This document shows positions 10,348 through 33,981 of a stretch of 64,000 nucleotides of DNA, piece by piece. This DNA is from Phoenix dactylifera (Eukaryota > Streptophyta > Magnoliopsida > Arecales > Arecaceae). The notes under the pieces are model-generated. The model made no database searches and was not told the origin of the DNA. It saw only the letters and a list, made by a program, of their open reading frames with translations. The position numbers and the translations under genes were made by a program. Position 1 is the first letter of the stretch, and the number at the start of each line of letters is the position of its first letter. The DNA lies in assembly GCF_009389715.1 (NCBI RefSeq), contig NC_052401.1, positions 980,843 through 1,044,842 on the forward strand. The letters run 5' to 3'.

Positions 10348-13300
10348 GCTCTAGTATCTTTACTTTTTTTACTGAATCGACTGGGTGCAAGTGTAACTGT
10401 AACAGTATTGATGTGCAGTATCAAAGAGTTTCAGCTATAGAAGGATTTTTTCCATAAAATAGAAGATGTCTGCATTTGCAACATGATAATGTACAGGTAT
10501 AAGTGATCGAATAATGTTTCTGCACATTATTTCATGTTGTAATACTCTGTGCACTAATAACTTCATATTTCTAACTTGGAGAAAAACTGATCGTATCACA
10601 CAGCTTATGATACAACACAATACAAACTACTTGCTAACTGCACCCAGAATTGACTTATGACCCCCAACATTTTTGGTAAGTGAACTAATAAACTTGCTTG
10701 TTAGGTGGTGGTCCGTTTCCAAGTTTGATTAAGGTGGACTTGAAGGAGGAACTGAAAAAGTAACATGCAACTATAAAGATAAAAGTGCGATAAGCTACCA
10801 CTTTTTGAACATTTGAAAAATGCTTTGTTATGTGCAGTTAAACTGCTGCCTTTTGAAATATGTATTCAGTTGACTTACACAATCACAATGTTTCCATAGC
10901 TAGGTCAAGCCATCTTTTCGTTTTTGGCTAAAGTTAACTAGAACAGAAATAATGTTATGGTACAAGGGAGGATTTTAAAGGAACAGGGTGGACACTGGGT
11001 CACATATTATCTGCTTTTGAGTAAATATATTTGGATATTTACATAACACATAACTAGTGGACTGGCTAACACATTGCTAGAAGAGCGGAACATAGACATA
11101 GAAGAGCTGAATACAGACATGGAAAGATGACACCATTATAATTGATCATGCAAAGTGTCAAAAGTATCATGAAATAATATGGAGTACCATTTCCAACCGT
11201 ATTGCATGTCAGCAAACACAAAGTTTCAAAGTGGCTAGGCAACATCATCATTTTTTTTTTGCCTCATATTACTTGCATTCAAATACCTAGAGTTGAGAAT
11301 AACAATTATATTGTTGGATTTAGTTCTCAAGAATAACAACTAAATTACCTGCGAGAAGGCATGTTTACTTCTAGGCAATTAATTTCTTTTGAATTTGAAT
11401 CCTCTTTGAGCTATTGCCTTTGTTGTTTACTACTGTTTGGTTAACATTCATTATTTAGTGCCTTCAACTAATTTTACACAACAATTTTCCACCTTAGTGT
11501 GTTAGTGCTTGAAAATTATAATATTTGAGTGTATATTATCCTGGTTTCCATCTCATTATCATTGTAATAATTAGCTTTGTTCAAATAGATCAAACTCTGA
11601 TGTAGTTGGATTGTCAATGAGCTGGCTTGTATTAAAGGCCAGATACAAGCTTGGTAAAAATTGGGGTTCTCAGCTTGGGGTTTTAAGGATTTTCAGGGTC
11701 CTGGGAGCTCACAAAATTGTCTGGTAGGTCTAACGAAGCAGTGAATAAGCACATAATGATGGAAGATATAACCCTAAATATTAAAATTAGAGGCAAACAG
11801 ATTGCAGAAAGCATAAAAGAATGGCATTTATAGTTTTTAGAAAAAAACTCTAACCAATATGTTTAACTCATATGTGTAAGTTTTTTTGTAGATCAGCTTG
11901 GTCGGACCTAATTAGTCACTCATATATCCATTATGAGTATTATTTAAAAGATCTATGTGTGAATTTCAAGTGCTTAATATTTATAAGAATTCAAGACAAT
12001 AATACAGTAGTATGCACGTGTATTTACGTAGTTGTGTATGGATGTTATAGGGTGTAAATTCTGTTAGAATGGAAGCTAAATAGCTCAATAGTTATAGACC
12101 CTTGAAGTGAATCGGAGTTGACACAGTTCGCTCGAAGAGCTAAGCTTTGACATGGAAACTATTGAAACTTGAAAAATAATTTCATTATAGTTTTGACAGC
12201 ATGTGCGAAGGAGGGCTGTCATGCTCTGTTCATGTCTTCTTGGTGCAGGATAAGTCGAAACCCTTGCCTATTTCTGATCTTAAAATTTGGTCAAGTCCTG
12301 GAGGATTCATATCTGAAGATAAGATATTATATATTTTGTTTCCTGGCTTTGCTCCAAAAGAACAGGAGTAACTAGCAGTTTTTCATGCATTTTTGATCTA
12401 GGTAACTAGATATCTTCTTGAGATTGAGCATTAAAGCTTATATGTTGATGTGCATCCTTTTGCTTTCTTATCAGCATTTTTAAGTAGTTTCTCAATTTAG
12501 ATTAACCACTGTGGTCTTCTATTAAGATGCCACTGTGGTTTGACATCAGTATATTTGTCACAGTAACATCAGCAGAAGTTGAGGAATTTAGCAGCAGTTG
12601 CAAAGTGATGGGTAAATTTAGGTAACTATTAATAAAGGCTAGCAGCTTGCTTGGTAAGTAGGGTTCTTTTACAGTTCTCGTGGAGATCTAGAGAAGCTAT
12701 ATGTGTTTTCTGAGAAGGCAAGGGTTCTTGATATGGCTGTGGATCTGAACTAATAAGGAAACAGCACAAACCATTACTGGAAAAAAGGGTCAACATCAGT
12801 TGGTCAGTTTTCTAAGAATCCAACTTAAAGCTGAAAACTTGGTACCATTCCCTGAGATATCATGCTTTGAGAATGAATGCATGCTTTAAATGCAAGTCAA
12901 TTTTGGTAGAGATTGTTGACAGAAAATATGCAGCATTGGAGGAATCTGCTACTTGTACTTCTGGAAAAATGTTAAAAGTAGTTTGTAGTGAAACTACTTT
13001 TGAATGAGGGGAAAGATACAGTCATGGAAAAAGGAGGCTCTTTAAAAACATTTCAGTTGAAGACCAAATGTAGTCAAACCAAAGGGAGTAAATGAAGCAT
13101 AATAATGTTCCAAGATCATGTCAAAAGGTGCAAATCTGATTTGTGGAGGTTACTCAAAAAGCATAATCATCATCATCATGATCTAGTATTATTTGAAGAA
13201 TACTAGTTATCAAGTTTCTCATTTTTTTATCGATCAATGAGAAGAATGAGCCATTGAGATTCATGAGAAAATAGAACTCCTTTTAGGATCATTAGTTGGC

Positions 13301-15773
13301 TTTTTGACTATGATTGGATGATCCATACCAATGGATGACTTGATGGAGAGCCATGACTGATGTCAAGATTCCTTGAGGATATGCTGATGCCTCTAAATGG
13401 CGTCAGCATCCTTTGATTCCTCTGAAGTTGCAGTTACTGCCATCCTTTAGTTTTAGTAGACCAATTACGTTGCATCCGCCTTGTTTTCTAGTGTATGAAG
13501 CAGCCCAACCTCATAAACAAGGAGATACAAAAGCTATGCATGATGCTACTTCGTCTGGTTCGCAAAGCCTAATAAATTTCGTTGTTTTTGGGCTGTCAGA
13601 GAGATTTTTCTGAATTAGGAAATCATCCGGCTAATGGAGCATTTTTCTGAGCATTCAGTGAGAAATCATCTGGTTCTTTGGCTTTCCTTTTCCTTTTTGT
13701 TAAAAAAAACATGTAGGGCATGTGATCCATGGTAAGAGCAATGCTACAATAGCCCACAACTTGGCTTATTCCCTTCACCTATTTCCATTCTTCAATGGAA
13801 ATTCTGGGCCTCCCTGGCATGGGACTCCATTTGAGATGTGGGATAGCAAAATATGGTTTCTTTACGAGAAATGGCCAAAGGAGCTAGTATATGATTCTCC
13901 CTTATAGTAACATTTAAATCACAAACCCATTGCATAGCTGGTAACTTATTTTGATATTAATTGAATAGAAGTTCTGTATAGGCCCTTGTAAGCATGAGGT
14001 ATTGTATATGTCCTTGTATACTATCTGAATGGTGTTCTTCTCTTTTCTCTATGACAGATGTATTTGATGACGGAAGCTTGAAGATTAATTTCAGCATCTG
14101 ACTCTTGCAGCAGTACTATTTTGACTCAAGTTGCAGGACTGATGAGTGACATTTTCTCTTACATTGTCTCCCTTATGTAGTAATATTGAAAACTGACAAC
14201 TCTTGTGACATTTGAACCATCCATTCCCGCTAGCAACCACAATTTAGTATATTTTTTGTTGTTTCTGTTTTCTTGCTAATGATCTTTCTCTAAAGTGATA
14301 CAATTTGGTTGCAGTTTCATGGAATTTCAGTAGATCATTTGTTTTGAACCTGAGGGATTGCCTGTTGGTATTTCAGCCCCACTGAGCATGCCACTAGGTG
14401 TTTATTTCTGATATTTCCACTACAGTGAACTCTTTCTGATTATCCTTATCTAAGAAAAGTGGAGACAGTAGTTTAATCAAGGAGGAAAAAAAAATAGATA
14501 ACAGTTTATTAAGGCTTTAGTTTCATTAAATTCATGGATATCTTTGAATGTGAGCCTTGACATCATAGTAAGGTTGCTCGATTATGATGTGTCATACAAT
14601 TGAAACAAGAAAATTACCTCTCTGCATGTGGGTTAAGGCTGTGTTAATCTGACCCTCTACAGATCTCGTAGTTGCAGAAGTCTTGTGCGCTTGCCTTTGC
14701 TTTTTCCATGGATATCATTGTTAGATATCTGTAGTGCTTCCTTTTCTCACTCATCATTGAAGATACTAATGTTCTCAAAGATTATTCATATTGCTTTCCG
14801 GCTATGATATGGTTCTTTGACGGATGATATGATTCTACAATCACTATGCCCTGTAGTATACAATTAAAAAATTCATCCCAGTTATAAATAATTGGAGGGA
14901 TTTTTTTAATTCACTAGGATCTCGGTGGGTTCTTCAGTTTGCTGTTTTTTCCTATAAACTGGTTCCTGTATATGAATGTGCTCGGATTCATTCACACTGA
15001 TTGGCTTGCTGTCTTTTATCTTAATTATGCCTGCAATGGACGACCCCAATTGCCGCGAAAAGACAAGTAGTACTTGTGTCGTTTAGAGGGTGGGAGAATA
15101 GATGATAAGACTGGTTAGTTGTATGTGAGTAATTGAGCTCCATGATTGCAAAATAACAAAGTAAGTGGATAATTGAGCTCCACTGCATGATTGGAGGAAA
15201 GAAAGGAAAATCGATTCTTCATTCTCATATATTTGTCCCTCTGTCGCTCTCAACGGAAAGATCTATCGACGGAGAATCCATTTGCGAAGGTAGCACAAGT
15301 TGATTTGGTGACTGTTGTGTACCTTCAAGCACCATGGTGAGCAAACTATCACCCGACAACTAAATATGGCTGGATATACTTTTTCTTATATTTCTTTAGT
15401 TATAGGATAACCGAACATCTTAAATTGCCTCAATCTTCATAGAAACGTTTAGATTCTATAGATCTTTATATACGAATAAAATTTTCTTTTATTTTCTTTT
15501 TTGTTTTTGAAAGTTTAAGCATGATGAAACCAAGGTAGTAGAAAATCCTCAAAGCAAAAGGCTATTGAGCCAAATAATTGAGCAAAAATTCCATCTTACT
15601 ACTCTCATGCCCCATCCGAGAAAAAAAATACTTCTAATGAATCCAATCAGATATGATTGTTTCAGCAATCACATTTTACATTTTGTCCAGCAATTTAACC
15701 CATATAACCAGCAATTAATGTCTAGAGATTTTGAGTTCAATTTGTTGAAAAGTTAGAATATTATATATATGTT

Positions 15774-15811
<38 letters not shown>

Positions 15812-17331
15812 AACAAGTCTTGGAAAAGAGGGCGTTCGTGCTTGCTGTTCTTCTTGTCATCGTCACTGCCAACTTCAAGACAGGAAGAACACTTGGTGAG
15901 AGAACCAGAAAATAATGTATCTGAAGAAATAATCCTGTCGTCTTAATGATGAGGAAGATCCTTAGGCTTGTGAAGTGGGCTACAATAACTTTGGTCCACT
16001 AGACAAGGCACATTCATAGGATCGTGTTAGTGGCCGTACAGTTGTTATGAGTGTGTACTAGTTGCTGCAAGCATCCTCATGGGGGCCATGATTGCAATAT
16101 CCTACCTAGGAGATTTACATAGAATCTCCTTTTTCCTTTTGTCTGTGGATCCTTTTGTTGTCTCGTCATCTTCTACAATCAAATGTCAGCTATCATGGGT
16201 GAAGGATGAATGGAATGTATCTAGCGCGGATTGGTCCTTTTCCCCTCATGCACTTTGCTTGCTGCTAATTCCCTGTCTTTTAAATAATTTTGTGCTTCAG
16301 TCCTAGGAAATCTGGTCGTATATATGCATAATTAAAGCCAGGTAGCCTTATTTTAGGTTTGAGCTGGTTGTGCTCCCTTGCCATTTCCTCCTCACGTTTT
16401 CTTCCATCTTTTCTCCTACTCTTCTTTGTAGTTTTATCTTGTTTTCTTCCGTCTTCTTTCTATTTGCTCACTTATGTGGCGAGATTTGAATGGATTGGAT
16501 TGGACAGGAAGAACACTTAATTCTGTTGATCTTCAAGTATCGACATCCAATTTCTAATGTACTTTACTCAGCATTGAACCGCGTTCTAGGAGGCTGAGTA
16601 TGTTTGATAAACAGGATACTGTAATCTAATTTTCGAAGCAACAAGAAAAGTCTGCAATATGGATATGAGATATTATTACGAAATTAAAGAGATCTTAGCC
16701 TTCCATATTAGCTCTGATGCACCATACAGCAGCAGTTATATATATAGATACTGAGATTGCCTTAACATCATCTGCATAAATTGTCTAAGCCCTCTAGCGC
16801 CATTGTAAATGGAACAAAACCTCTCACGAGAATGGACGTAGTTGTATAGTATCGATCGATCATTTCCCTACTATCAGTTCCCAAAGAGAAACTAAACTAA
16901 ACTACACTTTGGAAGCAGACAAGAAGCTGGTTCCAAAGGACAAGAATGCAAGCTTCAAATGGTGCGAAAATTTACTTGTGCACTTTGAAACCTGCTACTT
17001 TGCAACGACACCAACACTAGAAACGGAAATCTGCAAGCTATCTCACCAACATAACTACGACAATAAACCCTGTCAAAATCTAAATTAGAATTCCTAAGAA
17101 CACTTCTATCTTGCCGTCTCCTAGCTTATTGACTTACTAGTGAAGTTCATCAATAAGTCGACCCTCATACGTTCAGTTCACCAAAAAAAAAAAAGAAAAA
17201 AGAAAGAAGACCCTCAGACATTTAACTACATGCACCATTGGTAACATAGAACAGGTTTTGTCACGGTGGAAGCTTATAATGTCTTTTACTGCCCCCTCCC
17301 TCCTTCCCTTTATTCTGAGGTGGCCCTCCTC
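10348..17331. other. ARF 3' region and long intergenic stretch
   Basis: About 7 kb without a gene I can support. The first few hundred bases are probably ARF 3' UTR. I looked for a PB1-encoding exon (KVFMESEDVG-like, or the DEPFSDF-like end) and saw none. Short open frames of 60-75 codons have no domains. An acceptor-like TCTCTATGACAG precedes 14058. A TA-rich perfect palindrome is listed separately, and an A/G-rich simple stretch lies near 17187-17210. Confidence 0.5.
15770..15815. repeat. 46-bp palindrome with an (AT)n core
   Basis: The sequence starts TGTTTGCATATATA and ends TATATATGCAAACA, so the two halves are exact reverse complements around an AT-dinucleotide centre. It could extrude as a cruciform. 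No gene lies within 1 kb. Confidence 0.85.
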
Positions 17332-18077
17332 CTAATTAAGGCTCTTTGTCCAACCCTTCCCCCCCTGGTTCCTCTCCTTGCATGTCCCTGGCTTGGGGGA
17401 CCCCTTCCACTTTGCGAACTCGAACAGCCTGCCAATCTTTTTTCGCCACCTCGGTATACCAGGTTGTTTCACATACTCCATACTTCCTCCTTCCTTGTTC
17501 TGTCCGTGCGGTGCAGGCTGATCATCGTCGACGAAATTGACCGATATGAATGAATCTGACAAAGAAGAAACAAATGCATCAAGCTAGCAACGAGTCGCCA
17601 ATATATAGATATATTATATTCAAAAGATTCTACTGTCAATTCCAAAAACATCTTGAAATCTTGTTTCACATCTTATGTATTTCAGATGATTTAAGAAGCG
17701 ATACAAAAATGTTAAGTTGCATGGTTTTTGTGAGAACTGTTTTGCTTCTTTTAATGTCTTTTGAAGCAGATAGAAGCAGAGATTGGAGAACTACCTTGAC
17801 TGGGGATCGAGCATTCATCGAAACCGTCATTTGTTCGCTGATGCCGAAACTTGAGGCGGTGGAGAATTGAGCTGACAGCATAGAATCTAGGAAGACAAAT
17901 GGTGAGTTTCCTTTTAAGAACTAGAGATCTGCGGGTGTCTTCGGCCTGCGGGTGTTTGTGGCCTTGTTTTGAGGCCAAGTTCAGGAGCCTCTCTCTCAGA
18001 CAAAGGGAACAAATCCCCACAACTACTTGCTTTGGGTGGAAATAGCAGCGTGGGAGATCTTCTCCGTAGATATTCAT
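17332..18077 (-). CDS. Small plant protein with a C-x2-HP ... CxxCLRERL motif, function unknown
   Basis: Two exons, 18077-17795 and 17555-17332, join through a 239-bp GT-AG intron in a split Asp codon and encode 168 residues. The start ATG follows TAGCAGC. Residues 11-33 read CYFHPKQVVVGICSLCLRER, a Cys/His motif like that at the N terminus of the OCTOPUS/DUF740 proteins. ASKQGH follows, then a basic KRKLTICLPR stretch. The join gives SIPSQ/DSFISVNFVDD, and exon 2 ends in a basic RWRKKIGRLFEFAKWK region. I recall similar short plant proteins with a QEDSFIS-type block, but no function is known to me. An upstream ORF (ATG at 18198) may lower translation. The exon join restores a family-like sequence, so I think the gene is real. 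Confidence 0.75.
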
Positions 18078-18590
18078 GCTGCTAGGGGAGAGACGAACAA
18101 TGGTGGAAGTGGAGGAAGAGAGGAGACTAGCTGGTAAAAAGACAAGAAGGATGGTAGTGAAAGCGAAGATGACACGTAGTTTGTTTGTACGCCCATGAGC
18201 AGCGTTTCTTTCACTTCTGGGTGAAAAGCTGGTAGGCTTGTTTGCATATCCACCATCAATAGCTGGAGAGCATCCCAAGCCATCCCAACTTGGCCTGCTC
18301 ACTTGTGATGCATGCGATTGAGGGAAGGCGTGAATGAATGGCTGTGATCTCTTGTCCCACAAATAGCTTCCATTACTAGCTGGTGTAGTTCCTTTTTATT
18401 TCTCCTTTTTAAAAAAGAGTTAAACTAATTGAGCTGTTTTTTTTTAATAAAAAATGAGATGTATAAAGAGTGCCTCGTGGATGGGCAAGTGAATCAAGTG
18501 ATAGAGTTTTACATAGAGGAAGGCTTAGGAATTAATGTCAATGACTCAAAATAGTTTACATTATGCCATATGGATAGATGAAAGAGATCT
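18078..18590 (-). promoter_or_regulatory. Upstream region of the small Cys-motif gene
   Basis: The probable 5' UTR holds an upstream ATG at 18198 that opens a frame of about 40 codons on the minus strand, ending just upstream of the main ATG. The UTR is pyrimidine-rich. No clear TATA box was settled on. Confidence 0.4.
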
Positions 18591-18700
<110 letters not shown>

Positions 18701-18776
18701 TTAGATAAAACTAGAAAATTTTTCTATTCCTTGCTAGCTCCAAGGGAATCTTTTCTTGTTCGTCCATCCCTTTCAT

Positions 18777-18782
<6 letters not shown>

Positions 18783-18808
<26 letters not shown>
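18783..18808. repeat. (CT)n microsatellite
   Basis: A CT run of about 13 units, 85 bp from the long TA array. It creates Ser-Leu or Arg-Glu pseudo-frames. Confidence 0.95.
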
Positions 18809-20959
18809 GTTGGTAGTAATAGATTATTATGAGATAATAGGTTTAGGGGGCAATGGATGTCTCTTATACTTTTCATCAACACCATATTAACTTGTGACTT
18901 ACCTAATGTCATGGGGATGAATTTTTTTTTTGTTTTATTTTTTTGACACTTAGTAGAGATAGATGTAGAGCCCCATTTGAATGAAAGTGAAATCAGTCTT
19001 ACTCGACCTTTGGTTTAATTGTTGACTTTTGCTATTGGAACTTTTGAGCTGAAGAAAAAGATGACAATAAATCTGAATGCATGCTATATCTAAATTCATC
19101 AAGCATTTTTCTAATCAAGACCATTGAAACGTCATGAAAATCAAATTGTGAGGGCGTGAGATTTTCGTAACGTGTTACTATACTAATCAAACCTTAGAAA
19201 TAAAATGTGCTCTTGGAAGATGTCACCATCCTGTATTATTGTGTATCACACGAAAATCCATTTTGTCACTTACCATAAATATGCATTGTGATACACTAGT
19301 AGTTCTACTAAAATGATCATTCGTTTAGGTAGCTTAGGTGCACTGTGATACACTAATACTTCTACAATTAAGCAAACACGGCAGAATCTTTTATAATGAT
19401 TATAATGTCGACACACTAATAAAAACCAATATTTAATAGCAAAGATCGATAAATATTATTTAATCATGTTGCCACTAGAGAGCATGCTAATAATCCAAGG
19501 TGGGTCCAACAATTGTCATATATATTTGCTCTGAAATCAGAATAATCATATTCTGCTAATATGTTCGTGTATGAGATATGTCTAATCATTCATATTTCCC
19601 TATCTTGCCTTTCTTCCTCTTTTTTCTTTCCATCGACGAATCGTGTCCAATGTTTCTCCCATTCAGTAAAACTGAGCATAACTAAACTGAGTTGTTCACA
19701 TCATGATTGAAATTTCAAACCCTTCTTCTAATATATTGATTATTTATTTGAATAAATGTTTCTTCCATCTTGTAAGACCAAGTATAGCTAAATTAGGTTG
19801 TTAAACAAAAGATACAGAAGATTCAAATCCTTCTCCTAACATATTTCTTATTATTTAGATATTTTTTAATTAAAAACGAAAAAAATATATCACATCTAAC
19901 ATAGTCTCAAAGCATTTAGAGTATTTTCATTAATCCATCTGTGTAGGTCTCGAAGTGGCTGTTGTACGATCTAATAGTGGTTTCATACGAAGGAAGATGA
20001 ATTCTTCTTCTGCAAGTAAGATACAGCCCATTTATCAAAATTATCTCTCCCTCCAACGTAAACAAAAGTATTCCTAAATAATTTTCTTTTTAGTCATAAT
20101 TTTTTATACTTACGGAAACATGATAGAATCATTGTTAAACAGACAATTTGCAGAACCGCAAGTTAGCTTCTACACGAATTTCAAATGGAAGACCTACCCA
20201 ATTAAATCTGAAAATGAAGGGAAAATCCTACATGCAGCATCTATTTTCATTCTATTGTTTTGAATCCTCAAAATTATGAACTAATTATTCTCAAAAAATA
20301 TTTTTTTGTAATTAAATATATTTAGATGTGTGATGCAACTTGTATAATTTCAAGTATAGTTTTTTCTTTAGAAAAAAGAAAAAGAGTCATCAGCTGTCCA
20401 ATATGAAATCTTTCTATTGCTCTTCTGCTCACCAGCAATATTTATTATATAGAACTTTTATCACAAACCGTCAAACTCGTTGAATTTAATCATTTTTGTT
20501 AATATATAAGATCTGCCTTCTTTTAACATGTTCCTTAGAGAATTTTTCTGCAAATAATTCCATCTAGAAAAATTCTTTGGTGCTCTTATTAGTGCACACA
20601 AGAAAAAAAAACATTAACCTAATCAAGTGCTCCGCTGGCAACCTGTCGATTGCTCAACCATATCCATGTATGACACAAAATCTTCCAACTAATACAAATC
20701 TTCTTGCTATGAGTCAAAGGAAATCTTTCTATCGGCACGAACTGAACACTTCCCACAGCATTACTCTTCCAACCATTAACAGCTTTATTGGGCTATCACT
20801 ACTACTTATGGACTTCATGCGCACAGCACTAAAACCTCCTAGATTTCAAGATCAACAATAATGAATCATTCACTCTTTTTTTTTGGCTCAAATCTGGGCA
20901 TCAGAATGCATTGGCTTAAAAAATTGTTAGCAAAAAAAAAAAATTAAAATACAATATTG
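18809..20959. other. AT-rich intergenic DNA, no gene seen
   Basis: No credible coding exon, RNA gene or long repeat was recognised. The open frame at 20577-20861 (94 codons) lacks any domain and has no coding bias that I can see. Confidence 0.45.
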
Positions 20960-21350
20960 CAGATTCCATGAGTAGACCGAACTCCAGGGGCGCATGTTTG
21001 ACGGGGACTGTAAAAAAAAAAGGCCATCCCGGAGCTCCCTGGGATCTCTCTCCACCCTCATTTCGCCTGCTTTTATTATTAGTCTCGGAGTCGCCGCTGG
21101 TTCCGCGGTCGGCGGTCGCTCGAGCTCAGGCGAGGCATCGACGGCGAGCGAAGTAGCGGACTCCAGGTGATGAGCTTACCGACAAGACATCGACGACCCA
21201 TACACATTTTATAATATCTCTGTATGTACAGAGCGAGATACAAAGAGAGGAGGAGGAGAGTGAGATGCGGATGCTCTGCCACCCCCGCCGTCTTATTTTG
21301 CGCCGCCGACGAGGCTGCCCTCCGCCGCCCCAGCGACAAGAAAGTCTTGT
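20960..21350. other. GC-rich island, no recognised gene
   Basis: A locally GC- and CpG-rich stretch in AT-rich DNA, with words such as GGAGTCGCCGCTGGTTCCGCGG and GCGCCGCCGACGAGGC. Overlapping frames on both strands (up to 162 codons, minus, 21079-21567) show no known domain. It could be the first exon or promoter of an unrecognised transcript, or decayed transposon DNA. It lies about 0.7 kb downstream of the LACS stop codon. Confidence 0.4.
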
Positions 21351-22023
21351 TTTTAACATCTTTTTCGCCCGTTTCTCTTTTATTTTCCGTCAATAATTGT
21401 GTTAAAGAGGGGAATGGGATCGTTCTTTTGGGGGCTTCCTGCTGGAAAGATACCTTTTCATCTTTACCAGTTTCTTCTCCCATGACTTTTGCATGATGGT
21501 GGAGCATCATGCATTCACCAACACTGAGAAACCAAAACTCATGGAAGAGCATCATGCCTTCTGTCAAAGCAGCAGGTCATGGCCTTCGAACCCAGAACAT
21601 GTTAAATTCTTCTTCTTCTTCCCCATTTCTTTTCTATCTAGCCTTTCTTTTTAACGAATCAAAGATGTGGAACGCTTTCTTGGACAGCGATTGCTGCTGG
21701 AAAGAGTGTTGTGTGTTGGCCAGAAGAATATCGGTTTCTTGGATGAAGGCATAATTCTGATTGAGGACGACAACTCTGGCTTTAGAGTGCACTAACTCAA
21801 GTTCAACAGCTTATTTAAAAATTTATTGAAAATTAATGTAAATTGCACATTTCAGATTCACCAAAAACAAACTTTATAAAAACTTTAATATTTTGATCAA
21901 AAAAGCAAACCTTAGACTACAAAAACTTGGGCACATCAACAAGAAAAATAACTGGAGCAGCTGCTTCTGTTCAAACTGAAAGCATCATGAACGCAAAATT
22001 CCTCTCATAAATTTGCCTAGGAT

Positions 22024-32835
<10,812 letters not shown>

Positions 32836-33945
32836 ATCTTCCAAGAAAGTTATTTAAATATCCACTGCTCAAGTGCAGCAGAAACTTTCAAGTGAAAAAA
32901 TCGACACCACGCAAACCTGCCAGAAAATTGTTTCCCCCCAAGTCAAGGTTCAACAATAGTAATGCAAAGCAAGAAGGTAATTTTTGAAATGAACTAGAAT
33001 AACATATAAGAATCAAAATAGATTTCTTCAAGAATGGACAAAACACACCCGTCAGTATATTTCTTCTTTAGTTGTATATTACAACTCCTTCTATGTAAAA
33101 CTAAATGCTGTGTGCTGGTCTCATTGAAAACTAAATTTGACCTTTTCACCCTGAGGATTCCATTAATTATTTTAACTCTCTAAAGTTCAGATATCAGGGC
33201 ATATATTAAAAGTTGATGAAACTAAAAATCCATGGCTCTAAAGATAAAAACCTGACAATAAGCCTACTCCACAAATTCAGCTGGCTTCGTAAGAATTAGA
33301 AATATCTGCATATTTAATCTCAGAAAAGAGAAAGGGTTAAGAAACCATGATTTTGATATTAAAACACAGCGAAAGCAAGAACTCTGTTCCATTGATGGAA
33401 GGTCATCATCCGTCTTTTTACCTTCTGTAAAAGGAAATTAATCTCAAGGACCCTTCTCAAATTCCAAGCAAAAAAAAAATTTACAAAGCTCAAATTTTTC
33501 TTTTCCTTCTAATGTTTACTAATTTAATTAAGCATTTACACATTAAGAATCATTAAAATCCTATTGACTGAAACCATCCACAAAAATTCAAAAAAACTTC
33601 CAAATCAACAAAAAGAAACAACAATCACGAAACCACAATCAGCTCCCTTAGCTCTCAGTTCAACAATATTTTTAAACTACCCGAAGTCAAGAAGCCACAC
33701 ACGTTAGTCCGAAACCCATCAAGAAGCTTAGGACCATCTTTCCGCGACATCGAATTCCACGAAACCGGACGCAGAAACCAAGAAGCAGACATCAAAAACG
33801 AATCTTCATAATAAAAAAAAGAAAGAAAGAAAAGTTTGTAAACGATTCATGACATTAGTCACCTCTGACCTCCAGCACCGAATCACGGCGTGGTCGACGA
33901 TCGATGGATCGATCGGGGCTTCAATTCACCGCCTTCTTCTCCTTG
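32836..33945 (-). other. LACS 5' UTR exons and leader intron (predicted)
   Basis: An acceptor (TTTTCTGGCAG/GTTTGC) at 32917 and a donor (GGTCAGAG/GTGACTAA) at 33862 suggest a non-coding exon 32836-32916 and a first exon of about 33863-33945, with a leader intron of about 0.95 kb. This is based only on splice consensus. A leader intron is common in plant housekeeping genes. Confidence 0.5.
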
Positions 33946-33974
33946 GACAAGAGAAACCGGATAGGAGAGAAGGG

Positions 33975-33981
33975 TTTATAA
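33975..33981 (-). promoter_or_regulatory. TATA box of the LACS gene (predicted)
   Basis: On the minus strand CCACCTTATAAACCC lies about 110 bases upstream of the predicted leader donor, in a GC-richer promoter-like segment. The start of transcription would be near 33945. Confidence 0.55.

Noticed and set aside
17187-17210. Possible poly(A) tail of a retroposon
   Set aside because: The A-rich run is interrupted by G and no target duplication or element body was found beside it.
10348-17250. A PB1-coding third exon for the ARF gene
   Set aside because: I scanned for KVFMESEDVG-, RDANGV- and DEPFSDF-like coding on the plus strand and saw none.
32836-32844. LACS start at an upstream TTG giving MEDMNPY
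   Set aside because: Plant nuclear genes start at ATG; the first in-frame ATG after the upstream stop is at 32835.
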